A stretch of 64,000 nucleotides of DNA, from NCBI RefSeq assembly GCF_900110435.1, contig NZ_FODT01000001.1, positions 496,001 to 560,000 on the forward strand. The letters are read 5' to 3'. The position numbers and the translations under genes were made by a program. This document shows, in pieces, positions 27,505 to 36,408 of the stretch. The stretch comes from Rhodopseudomonas pseudopalustris. Its GTDB lineage: Bacteria; Pseudomonadota; Alphaproteobacteria; Rhizobiales; Xanthobacteraceae. Below the pieces are notes generated by a model. The model was not told the origin of the DNA and searched no databases. It saw nothing but the letters and a program-made list of their open reading frames with translations. Every line of letters starts with the position of its first letter. The first letter of the stretch is position 1.

Positions 27505-27520
27505 GCCGGCCTCGGCCGGC
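27505..27520 (-). terminator. Candidate hairpin after the PHB esterase gene
   Basis: A perfect GCCGGCC / GGCCGGC stem with a 2-base loop, 23 bp beyond the esterase stop codon on its strand. No T-run follows; the assignment as a terminator is tentative. Confidence 0.3.
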
Positions 27521-27543
27521 TTCCTTGCGACACCCGGCAGTGA

Positions 27544-28728
27544 TTACTTCATCAATCCGGCCGCCGTCAGCGCGCGGGTGATCACCGCGTTGACGTCGAA
27601 GCCGCGGCGACGATCGCGTGGCGGTTCCTGAGTCCGGCGCGCGCCGGCTGCAGCGCGCGGTTTGGATTGGCCGGCCTTCGGCTCGGCAGCGGCAGCAGCC
27701 GCGGCGCGATCGGGTCTGGCTGCGGGTTGGCGCACCGATTTCGGCTGATGAACCTGTGCGGTGAGGCCGAAGAATTCGGCGATGTGAAACGACGACGAAA
27801 TCCCCGTTTCGAGCAGATACGCGCCGGCGACGCCGAAATGCTCATCATTGGCGCGGCCGAGCGGCGTGCCATGCGCCATGTCGGTGATGGTGTAGGACTC
27901 CACCGCCGTTTCGCCGCTGGAGTTCCACCAGATCCGGTGCGGGAAGCCATCGATCTTGCGCTGCGCCATCGGCGCCTCCGGCAAGCCGTGCAGATCCAGC
28001 CATTGTCTCACCAGCGCGTCGGCATTGCCGGAATCGACGGTGCGATCGGCGCTGCCGTGCCAAACCGACAGTTTCGGCCAGGGTCCGCGATGCGACGATG
28101 CCTGGCGCACGAGATCGCCGAGCTGATGCGCGGAATGCGGCGACGCATGACGCATCTCCTTCAGCGCCTGCCGCACCGTGCCGGCGACCCCGTAGGGCAA
28201 GCCGGCGATCACCGCGCCGCCGGCGAACACGTCCGGATAGGTCGCGAGCATCGCCGCGGTCATCGCCCCGCCGGCCGACAGCCCGGTCACGAAGATCCTT
28301 GCCCGGTCGATCTGATGGGTCCGCGCGAGGTGCTCGACCATCTGCCGGATCGAGCCGGCTTCGCCATGGCCGCGCCGGATGTCGTCGGGGACAAACCAGT
28401 TGAAGCACAGATTGGGATTGTTGGCCCGCGTCTGCTCGGGCATCAGCAGCGCAAAGCCGTAGCGCTCCGCCAGCGTCGACCAGCCGGCGCCGACATCGTA
28501 GCCGGTGGCGGTCTGGGTGCAGCCATGCAGAACGACCACAAGGGGAATGCGCTGCGACAATCCCTCGGGGATGAACGACAGCATCCGCAGCTGTCCCGGA
28601 TTGTCGCCGAAATCGGTGGTCTCGGTCAGCGGGCTGGCATCGCCGGCGCCGGAGCCAGCGCCCAAGCTACTGAGACCGTTGAATTTTCGGAGATGGGCGA
28701 GGAAGTCGATGGTATTTTTAAGGGACAC
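27544..28728 (-). CDS. PHB depolymerase family esterase (LpqC-like alpha/beta hydrolase)
   Basis: Alpha/beta hydrolase of the poly(3-hydroxybutyrate) depolymerase/feruloyl-esterase-like family, 394 residues. Seen: oxyanion segment PLVVVLHGCTQTATGYDVGA, nucleophile elbow VTGLSAGGAM (GLSAG), and later acid/His candidates in SVWHGSADRTVDSGN and ITDMAHGTPLG. The C-terminal 60 residues are an Ala/Arg/Pro-rich tail (RAAAAAAAEPKAGQSKPRA) without enzyme homology. GTG 28728 is chosen as start because AGGAG lies five bases upstream and gives the family-typical MSLKNTIDFLAHLRKF; an upstream ATG at 28764 adds 12 residues. No signal peptide is evident at this start. Natural substrate uncertain. Confidence 0.87.
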   Translation of the reverse strand: MSLKNTIDFLAHLRKFNGLSSLGAGSGAGDASPLTETTDFGDNPGQLRMLSFIPEGLSQRIPLVVVLHGCTQTATGYDVGAGWSTLAERYGFALLMPEQTRANNPNLCFNWFVPDDIRRGHGEAGSIRQMVEHLARTHQIDRARIFVTGLSAGGAMTAAMLATYPDVFAGGAVIAGLPYGVAGTVRQALKEMRHASPHSAHQLGDLVRQASSHRGPWPKLSVWHGSADRTVDSGNADALVRQWLDLHGLPEAPMAQRKIDGFPHRIWWNSSGETAVESYTITDMAHGTPLGRANDEHFGVAGAYLLETGISSSFHIAEFFGLTAQVHQPKSVRQPAARPDRAAAAAAAEPKAGQSKPRAAAGARRTQEPPRDRRRGFDVNAVITRALTAAGLMK

Positions 28729-28882
28729 GGCAGCTCCTGATCCTTCAGCCCGGTTGAGCGGCATATAGTTGTTGCACTGCAATATGAAATGGGCCGGGCG
28801 GTATTTTGGATTCTGCTGCGCCCATGCCGCGCTGACATCGATCAGGACAGCCCTCGTCCGGAGCCGGGACCAAGCCACACGC

Positions 28883-28913
28883 AAAAAAGCCTGCGCGCCG
28901 ATCAGCGCGCAGG
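28883..28913 (-). terminator. Rho-independent terminator of the MXKDX-repeat gene
   Basis: On the minus strand, CCTGCGCGC and GCGCGCAGG form a 9-bp GC stem with a 6-base loop, followed by CTTTTTT. It lies 30 bp beyond the stop codon. One of the two clearest intrinsic terminators in the window. Confidence 0.85.
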
Positions 28914-28942
28914 AAGCGAGGAAGCAGCCGATCGGAGATCGC

Positions 28943-29188
28943 TTACTTCTCCATATTGTTCATCTTGTCGGACTTCATGCTCTTCTTGGTGGCCTTGGCC
29001 TTCGAGCTCTTGGACATGCCGGTGGTGGTCTTCTTCATCCCGGGGTCGGACATCCCGCCCTTCGACATGCCGTCGTTCATCTTCATCGAATCCTGCGGTG
29101 CGGGACCGGTGGTCTGGGCGGCCGCCTGACCGATCGGCAGGCCGCCGATCGCGGCCGAGCAAATCGCGGCGAGAACAATCTTCTTCAT
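28943..29188 (-). CDS. Pentapeptide MXKDX repeat protein, secreted
   Basis: 81-residue exported protein. A signal peptide (MKKIVLAAICSAAIGGL through QAAAQ) is followed by a Met/Lys/Ser/Gly-rich mature part with degenerate pentapeptide units such as DSMKMNDGMSKGGMSDPGMK. The end is strongly basic (SSKAKATKKSMKSDKM). The MXKDX repeat family is found in the envelope of many proteobacteria without known function; methionine-rich composition makes metal binding conceivable, but that is inference. ATG 29188 has an excellent AAGGAG site. The gene has its own strong terminator. Confidence 0.82.
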   Translation of the reverse strand: MKKIVLAAICSAAIGGLPIGQAAAQTTGPAPQDSMKMNDGMSKGGMSDPGMKKTTTGMSKSSKAKATKKSMKSDKMNNMEK

Positions 29189-29303
29189 CTCACGCTCCTT
29201 TTGCGTTGAACGTGACTTAACGACGCATCGAGATGGAATGTTCCTGTCGCAGGTGCGCAATCGTACGGTTCGTCCGCCCGCGAGATTCAAACGCGCCCGA
29301 CCA

Positions 29304-30692
29304 TCAAAGCGCACCGAGGAAATGCAGCGCAAACCCCGCGGATGCGCAGATCAGCAGCACCGTCGCGGTGCCCATCCTGAAACCGAACACCGCCACGATC
29401 GCGAGTGCCGACAGCAACGCCGCCGATGGGTTGATGCTCGACAGCACCGGCAGCTCCAAAGTGAGTCCCGCCACCGACAGCTTCCGCACCTCGCGGAAGA
29501 TGGTGTGAATGGCGAACCAGAGCGCGAGGTTGAGCATGACGCCGACCACCGCCGCGGTGATCGCTGCGAGCGCCGCCGACAGCGCCGCATTGCCGCGCAG
29601 CCGTTCGACATAGGGCGCGCCGAGAAAGATCCAGAGGAAGCACGGCGCGAAGGTGACCCAGGTGGTGAGCAGACCGCCGAGCGCGCCTGCGACCAGCGGC
29701 GGCAGCGCGCCCGGCATTCGAAACGCCGCAACGAAGCCGACGAATTGCAACACCATGATCAGCGGCCCGGGCGTGGTCTCCGCCATGCCGAGTCCATCGA
29801 GCATCTCGCCGGGCTTGAGCCAGCCATAGTGATCGACGGCGAGTTGCGCCACATAAGCGAGCACCGCATAGGCGCCGCCGAATGTCACCAGCGCCATCTT
29901 GGAGAAGAACACCGCGAGCTGACTGAAGACATTGTCAGGGCCGAGCCCGATCAGCAGCGCCGCGACCGGCGTCAGCCACAGCACCAGCCACACCAGCGCA
30001 ACGCGCAGCGCTCCGCCCGGCGTGCCGCCGGCCGCCGTCACCGCGTCGACCCGAGCGCCGTGATCATGGCTCGCGACCGCCGCCGTCGATGATGTCGGCG
30101 AACTGAAGCCTGCGAGGCCGGCGCGGCTGCCGATCCAGCCGATCAGGCCCGCGCCGAGCACGATCAGCGGAAACGGCACGTCGAACACGAAGATCGCCAG
30201 CAGTGCGAGGGCGGCGAGCGCGCGCATCGCACTGGTCTTCAGTGCGCGGGCGCCGACCCGCGACACCGCCTGCAGCACGATCGCCAGCACCGCCGCCTTC
30301 AGGCCGAAGAACAACGCCGCGACGATGCCGAGCTGGCCGAACGACACGTAGATGACGCTGAGCGCCATGATCGCGAGCGCGCCCGGCAGGATGAACAATC
30401 CGCCGGCGATCAGCCCGCCCCGCGTGCCGTGCATCAGCCAGCCGAGATAGGTGGCGAGCTGCTGCGCCTCCGGCCCGGGCAGCAACATGCAGTAGTTGAG
30501 CGCATGGAGAAACCGCTCCTCGGAGACCCAGCGCTTTTCGTCGACCACGATCCGATGCATCACCGCGATCTGGCCGGCCGGGCCGCCGAACGACAGCAGC
30601 GCGATCTTCGCCCAAGCGGAGGTGGCCTCCGCAAGCGAGACGCCGGGAGCGGCCGAATCGGTCGTGCGTGGCTGCGAAGCGCTACTGCTCAA
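29304..30692 (-). CDS. chrA: Chromate efflux transporter, two-domain CHR family
   Basis: Inner-membrane anion transporter (462 residues) expected to export chromate. Both CHR halves are seen: the first with KIALLSFGGPAGQIAVMHR and ALNYCMLLPGPEAQQLATYLG, the second with KMALVTFGGAYAVLAYVAQ and GLGMAETTPGPLIMVLQFVG. The PGP motifs and about ten or more helices are as in long-chain ChrA proteins. The start is taken as TTG 30692, which overlaps the stop of the upstream coiled-coil gene in the sequence TTGA. An ATG further up lies inside that gene. The overlap implies translational coupling. There is no chrB regulator nearby. Confidence 0.9.
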   Translation of the reverse strand: MSSSASQPRTTDSAAPGVSLAEATSAWAKIALLSFGGPAGQIAVMHRIVVDEKRWVSEERFLHALNYCMLLPGPEAQQLATYLGWLMHGTRGGLIAGGLFILPGALAIMALSVIYVSFGQLGIVAALFFGLKAAVLAIVLQAVSRVGARALKTSAMRALAALALLAIFVFDVPFPLIVLGAGLIGWIGSRAGLAGFSSPTSSTAAVASHDHGARVDAVTAAGGTPGGALRVALVWLVLWLTPVAALLIGLGPDNVFSQLAVFFSKMALVTFGGAYAVLAYVAQLAVDHYGWLKPGEMLDGLGMAETTPGPLIMVLQFVGFVAAFRMPGALPPLVAGALGGLLTTWVTFAPCFLWIFLGAPYVERLRGNAALSAALAAITAAVVGVMLNLALWFAIHTIFREVRKLSVAGLTLELPVLSSINPSAALLSALAIVAVFGFRMGTATVLLICASAGFALHFLGAL

Positions 30693-31300
30693 GCGCTCGT
30701 CGCCGTGCTGCGCCGGCCGGGCTCTGCCGCGAGCGTCTGATCGATCACGCAGATGCTGACCTCGCACATCGCGACCGAGACGAGGTCGCCGCCGCGCTGG
30801 AACTCTCCGGCCAGCGCCGCAAGCTGCGTCTGCAACAGCCGCAGCGTCTGCATCGGGACGATGACGTGGGTCGGGCCGATGGCGGCGAGCCGTGCCCGCA
30901 GTCGGCGCAACTCGGCGTCGGCCTCCGCCAAACGCGATTCGGCGCGCGCGATCCGCCCGGTCAGGTCGGCTCGCTCGACGGCGAAGCTGTGCTGGGCGCA
31001 GACGAACTTGTCCTGCAGATCGGCCAGCGCCTCCGCATGAGGCGCCAATTCCTGCCGGGCCGCCATCGCCTCGGCTTCGGCGCGACGGCGCAGCGCCAGA
31101 TTGTCGGCGTTATCAGCGGTTTGCTGGTGCAGCAACGCCTCGGTCTGGCGGACGCGATCGATCAGTTCGTCGATCAGGCCGGCGGCGTGGCGCAGATAGC
31201 TGGCGCTCTGGCCGACCGCGACCAGCTCGGAAAACCGCCGCAGGAATTTCGCGGTGTCCTGTTCGCTCGGAGATTCGGGCAGCAACTGGGGTCTGCTCAT
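30689..31300 (-). CDS. Coiled-coil hypothetical protein coupled to chrA
   Basis: Not recognised. The 203-residue soluble protein is almost wholly helical. Residues 35-155 have long heptad-type stretches rich in Ala, Arg, Glu and Leu (LRRRAEAEAMAARQELAPHA, RIARAESRLAEADAELRR), ending in a hydrophobic patch VIVPMQTLRLLQTQLAALAG and a Cys-containing VSVAMCEVSICVIDQ. ATG 31300 is used. Its stop overlaps the TTG start of chrA, so the two form an operon. The family and role are unknown; a partner or regulator of the transporter is possible but only inferred from coupling. Confidence 0.75.
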   Translation of the reverse strand: MSRPQLLPESPSEQDTAKFLRRFSELVAVGQSASYLRHAAGLIDELIDRVRQTEALLHQQTADNADNLALRRRAEAEAMAARQELAPHAEALADLQDKFVCAQHSFAVERADLTGRIARAESRLAEADAELRRLRARLAAIGPTHVIVPMQTLRLLQTQLAALAGEFQRGGDLVSVAMCEVSICVIDQTLAAEPGRRSTATSA

Positions 31301-31484
31301 GCAGATCGCCGGGCAAGTGCGAGAGGGAGAACGCGGCGGACGCGCGACTCAGCGTAGCGTCAAGCTAACAACGAAGTGATGCAGCCTCAACGATCTCCTT
31401 CCCGGCACAGCACGTCCGCTGTTTTCCGGCGGCGACTTCGAATCATCCATCACGACGGCCGTACAGCCCAAGTGCCCAGGACAG

Positions 31485-31516
31485 GCTCAAGCGCTCAAGT
31501 GCTCAATTGCTCAATT
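31485..31516. repeat. Four tandem octamers GCTCAANN
   Basis: Four consecutive 8-bp units: GCTCAAGC, GCTCAAGT, GCTCAATT, GCTCAATT. The last one includes the stop codon of the YARHG gene (31511-31513, minus strand). Slippage here would change the 3' end or distance to downstream signals. Confidence 0.75.
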
Positions 31517-31834
31517 GCAGCCGAATCGTCGCTCCATCGCTTTGATCTCGGCGATCCGGTCGCGGACGTTGACCGACAGAGGCACGTCGCCCTCGTAGTC
31601 ATACGAGCAGCCGCGATTGCCGAAATAGCCGATCGCGCGCGACGTCTTGAAGCAGTAGCCGGCCTCCTTGTAGTAGCTGTTGCGCTCCACCCATAGCGCC
31701 TGACAGCTCTGGGCGCTGACCGGCGAGGTCGTCACGCCGGCGCCGGCGATCACCAGGCACGCAACGGCGATCAAGCGCGACCGCAAGATGAGCCCGGGCA
31801 AGCCGGCCCGGTCGGGTGCGGATCTGCTGGCCAT
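31511..31834 (-). CDS. YARHG domain-containing exported protein
   Basis: Small exported protein, 107 residues, with an uncleaved or cleaved signal segment (LILRSRLIAVACLVIAGAG, cut near VSAQS). The mature part is a single YARHG module, with SCQALWVERNSYYKEAGYCF, FKTSRAIGYFGNRGCSYDYE, and ending MERRFGCN. Four cysteines are spaced to form two disulfides. YARHG is an extracellular domain of unknown function in many alphaproteobacteria. ATG 31834 is selected because AAGGA lies eight bases upstream (ATG 31840 would be too close). Read opposite to the DUF2269 gene. Confidence 0.85.
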   Translation of the reverse strand: MASRSAPDRAGLPGLILRSRLIAVACLVIAGAGVTTSPVSAQSCQALWVERNSYYKEAGYCFKTSRAIGYFGNRGCSYDYEGDVPLSVNVRDRIAEIKAMERRFGCN

Positions 31835-32084
31835 CGTCATCGTCCTTTCCGTTTGCTGGTTCGTCGACCGGCGCAGCCACGCGCGGCCTCCGGAAGGCTG
31901 AGACGGCGGCGGTCGCCGATCCTTGATCGGGAACAATTCGTGGGGAACAGGAAAACCGGCGTGTCCGGTCGGGTGACCAAGGTCGATTTGACAATCGCCC
32001 GGAAAACCCCGAGCAAAACCCGCCCATCGCGAATGGTGGCCCGGCCGCGCCGGCGCTGCCGGCTGACCCGGACCGGAGTGAGTT
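31835..32084. other. Divergent intergenic region, nothing distinct seen
   Basis: 250 bp between the YARHG gene and the DUF2269 gene; should carry both promoters. No open frame with coding character, repeat or hairpin of note apart from short GC-rich imperfect repeats. Confidence 0.3.
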
Positions 32085-32558
32085 GTGTCTGACACGATGT
32101 ACGACGTCTTCAAATTCCTCCACGTTGTCGGCGTGGTCGTGCTGGTCGGCAACGTCACGATCACCGCGTTCTGGAAGGCCTTCTCCGATCTCACCCGCGA
32201 TCCGAAGATCGTCGCCCACGCCCAGCGCGGCGTCACCGTGTCGGATCTCATCTTCACCTTGCTCGGCATCGTGCTGGTGATGGTCGGCGGCTATGGCGCG
32301 GCGATCGTCAAGGACGTCCCGCTGTTTTCCTCGTTCTGGCTGGTCGCCGGGCAGATCCTGTTCGCCATCTCCGGAATGATGTGGCTCGGCATCCTGGTCC
32401 CGCTGCAGATCCGGCAGGCGCGGCTCGCCCGCAGCTTCGCCGACGGCAGCGAAATCCCGGAGCGCTACTGGCGCGACACCCGGACCTGGCTGATCTGGGG
32501 CATCATCGCCACGGTGCCGCTGGTCGCCGCGATCTTCGTGATGGTGGTGAAGTTCTGA
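32085..32558 (+). CDS. DUF2269-family integral membrane protein
   Basis: Four-helix inner-membrane protein, 157 residues. Helix 1, [20 protein letters not shown], contains a His; helix 2 is [19 protein letters not shown]; helix 3 is [19 protein letters not shown]; and helix 4 is [20 protein letters not shown]. The pattern fits the DUF2269 family of predicted membrane proteins, some with a heme-compatible His in helix 1. GTG 32085 with GGAG six bases upstream sets the start. First gene of a three-gene run with DUF2867 and a hypothetical; spacing to the next start is 32 bp. Confidence 0.83.
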   Translation: MSDTMYDVFKFLHVVGVVVLVGNVTITAFWKAFSDLTRDPKIVAHAQRGVTVSDLIFTLLGIVLVMVGGYGAAIVKDVPLFSSFWLVAGQILFAISGMMWLGILVPLQIRQARLARSFADGSEIPERYWRDTRTWLIWGIIATVPLVAAIFVMVVKF

Positions 32559-32590
32559 CGGCCCAGGCCGCTGGCGGAAAGGGATTCCCG

Positions 32591-33064
32591 ATGCCCGTCG
32601 AACAGATCGCGCCCGTGGTCGATCGCGAGGCGCTGCTGCCCGGCGCGCAATTCATCGACGCCTACAGCGTCACGATCGGCGACAATGCGCTCGACGCCCG
32701 CGAGGCCGCGACCCGGATGGTCGAGCACGGGCCGCGCTGGATCGGCACGCTGATGCGGCTGCGCAATATCGTGGTGACGCCGTTCGGACTGAAGACCCCG
32801 GCGCCCGGCGGATCGGCGCGCGGCGACCGCATCGGCTCCTTTCCGGTGCTGAGCGAAACCCCGACCCGGATCGTCGCCGGCTTCGACGACAGCCATCTCG
32901 ACTTCCGTATCGTGGTCGATGTCGTGGACGGCGCGGCCGGCCGCCGCGTCATCGCCTCGACATTGGTGCTGACACATAATCGGCTCGGCCGGACCTATCT
33001 GGCGGCCATCATGCCGTTTCACCGCCTCGTGGTGCGCGCGATGCTCGGTCGGGTTGCGCAATGA
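32591..33064 (+). CDS. DUF2867 domain-containing protein
   Basis: 157-residue soluble protein with the DUF2867 course: [40 protein letters not shown], then [12 protein letters not shown] and a conserved end [21 protein letters not shown]2867 has a SRPBCC-like ligand-pocket fold by family knowledge and is often fused to or near membrane or redox proteins; its ligand is unknown. ATG 32591 has AAGGGA upstream. The stop overlaps the next start (ATGA), showing translational coupling. The arginine-rich stretch [15 protein letters not shown] is unusual and probably a loop. Confidence 0.82.
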   Translation: MPVEQIAPVVDREALLPGAQFIDAYSVTIGDNALDAREAATRMVEHGPRWIGTLMRLRNIVVTPFGLKTPAPGGSARGDRIGSFPVLSETPTRIVAGFDDSHLDFRIVVDVVDGAAGRRVIASTLVLTHNRLGRTYLAAIMPFHRLVVRAMLGRVAQ

Positions 33065-33609
33065 AGCGGCGGCGGAACTTCGGGGGACGCCGACGGTTGC
33101 CGAAGGTGGACGGCGAAACCAACCATAACGGCGGCCTGTCCGCCCCGGACGAGAAGACGGCGGCGCTGGCGCGCGCCTTCGACAGCGCGTGGGAACGGTT
33201 CATCGCGACCGAGGGCGCCGAAGCCGACACCGATGCCAACCGCAAACGGCTGGCGTCGAAGATCGTGGCGCTGTCGCGCGCCGGCGAGGCCGATGAAGAC
33301 AGGCTGGCGCAGTCCGGCTTGATCCATCTGTCGGTGCTGGCCGAGGCCGCGCGTCTCGGCAGCCAGCCGCCAGCGCCCATTGACGGAATCGGCACATCAC
33401 AGCAGGCGACGCACGCGCAGGCGTTCAGCCCGCAGACCGTCGCGGCGATGTCGGCGGCGCTCGAGCAATGCGTCGAAACGCTGCCGCTGCAGACGCCGTC
33501 GAGCGCACTGCAATTCCTGTCCGCTCGAATTCTCGAACAGGCCTCGCGCGGCGAGCAGGATCCGGAGCGGCTCAGCCGCCACGCGCTGGAAGCCCTGCGC
33601 AACCGCTGA
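33061..33609 (+). CDS. Hypothetical protein, coupled to DUF2867 gene
   Basis: Not recognised. The 182 residues start basic ([15 protein letters not shown]) and then form two helical segments, [20 protein letters not shown] and [15 protein letters not shown], and a C-terminal helical part with [20 protein letters not shown]. It overlaps the DUF2867 stop by four bases (ATGA). The arrangement DUF2269-DUF2867-this gene suggests one operon; function unclear. Confidence 0.65.
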   Translation: MKRRRNFGGRRRLPKVDGETNHNGGLSAPDEKTAALARAFDSAWERFIATEGAEADTDANRKRLASKIVALSRAGEADEDRLAQSGLIHLSVLAEAARLGSQPPAPIDGIGTSQQATHAQAFSPQTVAAMSAALEQCVETLPLQTPSSALQFLSARILEQASRGEQDPERLSRHALEALRNR

Positions 33610-33682
33610 GCCGCCCTATGATCGCGATCGCGCGCAGCAGGCGCCGGTTCGCGTCAGGACATCAGGAGAACAAGCCGGAGCT

Positions 33683-34798
33683 TCAGACTGCGGCAGGCGT
33701 CTCGACAACGGGGCGGGCCGCCCATTCCGCCACCCGCATTTCGAGGTCGCGGAAATTCTGGGTCAACTGCTCCATCGCAAAACCGAGCGCGAAGAACCGC
33801 TCCGCCTGCTCGCCGGACAGATCGCGCGTCAGCCCGTCTTGGCGCACCGTCTGGACTTCGGCCGCATAGGCGTCGAGCGCCGACGACACCGCCCGCAGCG
33901 GCGGCGGCGCGCGGCGATCGCGCAGCGCCGAAGCGCTGGCCGCCAGATGCAGCGTCGCGGCGGCCCGGAACGAATCGAGGCACGGGCCGAGCCGTTGCTG
34001 CAACGGCGGCGGCAACGGCGCAGCAACGGCGCGGCCGACCATCACCAGATCGTGCCGAAGCCGGAGCAGGGTGCGGATCAGCGGCGCCATCTGCGGTCCG
34101 CGCGACAGGCCGGTGGCGCGCTCATGCTCGGCCTCGTCGCCGATCTCGTTGAGCGTCACCAAAGCGGCGCCGATGCCGTCCTGCAGCCGGTGCAGCGCGT
34201 CGTTGTCGAGGCCGCGAATCAGGCCGGCGAGCAATTCGCCGAGCGCGACCGCCATCAGATCGAGCGCCTGCGCAGCGGCGCCGAGCGCCTGCGCCTGCGC
34301 CCGCGACGGCAGCACCAGGAACGACACCAGCAGACCGACCAGGGCGCCGACCGTGACTTCCAGCACCCGGTCGATCGCCGAATCCAGCGGCGACACCTGC
34401 GTCATGGTCGGCACCAGCAGCACGATGATCGCGGTGACGGTGGCGACGTTGAGGTTCGGCTTGATCGCCGACAGCAGCGCCAGCGGCGCCACCGCCAGCG
34501 CCAGCACGCCGAGCAGCGCGAGTTCGCTGGAATGCGGCACCAGAATGGTGATGGCGCCGCCATAGATCGCGCCGCCGATGGTCCCGACCAGATAATCGAA
34601 CGCGATCTTGACCGACCGGCCGACGCTGAGCTGGGTGACGATGATCGCGGTCAGCACCGCCCAGAGCGGCAGCCGCAGATGCAGCGCCTGCGCCGCCGCG
34701 AGCGCCAGCAGCGCGCCGAGCGTGATGCGCAGCGCCAGCCCCCATTGCGGCCGGCGCGGTCGCCAATGTGCGGGATATCGAGACCAGAAGCGCTTCAT
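33683..34798 (-). CDS. FUSC-family membrane protein (aromatic acid exporter-like)
   Basis: Inner-membrane protein, 371 residues. Five or six hydrophobic helices occupy about 18-165 (LALRITLGALLALAAAQALH, LPLWAVLTAIIVTQLSVG, then GVLALAVAPLALLSAIK), a FUSC/ArAE-type membrane module. The rest (170-371) is a cytoplasmic helical domain rich in Leu/Arg, ending RDLEMRVAEWAARPVVETP. The family includes aromatic carboxylate efflux (AaeB) and MdtO-type proteins. The start ATG 34798 follows a weak site. Divergent from the MmgE/PrpD gene with about 170 bp between. Substrate unknown. Confidence 0.85.
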   Translation of the reverse strand: MKRFWSRYPAHWRPRRPQWGLALRITLGALLALAAAQALHLRLPLWAVLTAIIVTQLSVGRSVKIAFDYLVGTIGGAIYGGAITILVPHSSELALLGVLALAVAPLALLSAIKPNLNVATVTAIIVLLVPTMTQVSPLDSAIDRVLEVTVGALVGLLVSFLVLPSRAQAQALGAAAQALDLMAVALGELLAGLIRGLDNDALHRLQDGIGAALVTLNEIGDEAEHERATGLSRGPQMAPLIRTLLRLRHDLVMVGRAVAAPLPPPLQQRLGPCLDSFRAAATLHLAASASALRDRRAPPPLRAVSSALDAYAAEVQTVRQDGLTRDLSGEQAERFFALGFAMEQLTQNFRDLEMRVAEWAARPVVETPAAV

Positions 34799-34966
34799 GA
34801 GGGTGATCGGAATCGGTTGTTTCGATGGATGTCGTTGGACGTCGCACAGAGCATAGCGGCGGTTGCGGTGCAAATCGGGCACGACCGCATCCCCGCTTTG
34901 CAGCCGCACGGCTTGAACGACACCTGTTCCCCGCCTAGTTTGCCGCGCAAAATAACTGGAGCCCCC

Positions 34967-36340
34967 ATGGCCAACGAAACCGCCACGCTCGCCGGCTACG
35001 TCGCCGCGCTTCGCTTCGAGGATATTCCGCAGGACGTGCTGGCGCGGGCCAAGGTGCTGACCCTCGATTTCCTCGGCAGCGCGATCCGCGCCCGCCGCGA
35101 GGCCGAATCGACGCCGTCGCTGCTGGCGATGCTGCAGGCTTTGTCGCTCGACGGCGACGGCGCGGCCACGGTGTTCGGCGACGCCAAGCGCTGGACTCCC
35201 GCGATGGCGGCGCTGCTCAACGGCGCGCTCGGCCATTCGCTGGATTTCGACGACACCCATGCGGATTCCTCGCTGCATCCGTCGGCGCCGGTGGTGCCCG
35301 CCGCCTTCGCGGTCGGCGAACTGGTCGGCGCATCGGGCCGCGAGGTGCTCACCGCGATCGTCGCCGGCTATGAAGTGTGCTGCCGGCTCGGCAATGCGCT
35401 CGACCCGACCTCGCATTATGCGCGCGGCTTCCACCCGACCGCCACCGCCGGCGCCTATGGCGCGGCGGCCGCGGCGGCCAAGCTGTTCGGCCTGACCCAG
35501 GACCAGATCGTCGCAGCGTTCGGCGTCTCCGGCAGCCAGGCCGCCGGCTCGCTGCAATTCCTGGTCAATGGCGCCTGGAACAAGCGCTATCAGGTCGGCG
35601 CTGCGGCGATGAACGGCGTGATCGCAGCGACGCTGGCGAAGAACGATTTCATCGGCGCGACCGAATCCGTCGAGGGCATTCACGGCCTCTTGGTCGGCTA
35701 CACCGACACGCCGCATCATGACAAAGCGGTCGCCGATCTCGGCCGCGTCTACGAGACCATGAAGATCGGCGTGAAGCCGTATCCGAGCTGCCGCTACACC
35801 CACGCCGCGATCGATGCGCTGATCGCGATGCGCCGCGAACACAATCTGACGCCGGACCAGGTCAGGCGCGTCGAAATCGGGCTGCATCGCAACGGCATCA
35901 CCCTGACCGGCGACGCCGCGACCAAGCGGCATCCGTCGTCGATCGTCGGCGGCCAGTTCTCGATGTTCTTCACCGGCGCGCTCGCGCTCGAGCAGGGCAG
36001 CTTCGGCTGGGACGATTACACGCGGCTCGGCGATCCGGCGATCGACGCCCTCGCCGACAGATTCGACGTGGTCCAGGACGCCCGGCTCGAAGGCAAGACC
36101 CACCCGTTCGGCGCGCGCGTCTCGATCACCACCGACGACGGCGTCCACGAACGGATCTATGCCGATCCATCCGGCGAACCGAACGCGTTCCCGACCGATC
36201 AGGCGATGGCGCAGAAGTTCCTGCAGCTCGCCCGCCCGGTGCTCGACGGCCGCGCGCAACAATTCGCGGATGCGATCCTGACGCTGGAGCGGTTCGATCG
36301 GGTGGCGACCGCAACGGCGCTTGGCCAACCCGCAAGCTGA
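34967..36340 (+). CDS. MmgE/PrpD family protein
   Basis: Cytoplasmic, 457 residues, in the 2-methylcitrate dehydratase/cis-aconitate decarboxylase superfamily. Seen: KVLTLDFLGSAIRARRE near the start, GHSLDFDDTHADSSLHPSAP (with catalytic Asp and His), GYEVCCRLGNAL, HPTATAGAYGAAAAAAKL, and VKPYPSCRYTHAAIDAL. Family members are isomerases or dehydratases of citrate-type acids; sequence divergence from PrpD and the absence of prpB/prpC nearby mean the true substrate is open. ATG 34967 has GGAG five bases upstream. It is a single-gene unit ahead of the PAS protein. Confidence 0.9.
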   Translation: MANETATLAGYVAALRFEDIPQDVLARAKVLTLDFLGSAIRARREAESTPSLLAMLQALSLDGDGAATVFGDAKRWTPAMAALLNGALGHSLDFDDTHADSSLHPSAPVVPAAFAVGELVGASGREVLTAIVAGYEVCCRLGNALDPTSHYARGFHPTATAGAYGAAAAAAKLFGLTQDQIVAAFGVSGSQAAGSLQFLVNGAWNKRYQVGAAAMNGVIAATLAKNDFIGATESVEGIHGLLVGYTDTPHHDKAVADLGRVYETMKIGVKPYPSCRYTHAAIDALIAMRREHNLTPDQVRRVEIGLHRNGITLTGDAATKRHPSSIVGGQFSMFFTGALALEQGSFGWDDYTRLGDPAIDALADRFDVVQDARLEGKTHPFGARVSITTDDGVHERIYADPSGEPNAFPTDQAMAQKFLQLARPVLDGRAQQFADAILTLERFDRVATATALGQPAS

Positions 36341-36408
36341 GGTATTGACTTACTTCTTTTCGGGAGTAGCTATGGCCCCTGGCGGCAACACGCGCGGGGA
36401 GCGGGCCC

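Noticed and set aside
27342-27581. Plus-strand frame of 79 codons after the DUF1236 gene.
   Set aside because: It overlaps the 3' end of the esterase gene on the other strand, ends in low-complexity Pro/Arg and has no ribosome site.
33683-36328. Very long minus-strand frame (881 codons) covering the MmgE/PrpD gene.
   Set aside because: Only its last 371 codons are a real gene (FUSC protein); the rest is antisense to MmgE/PrpD and arises from high GC content.
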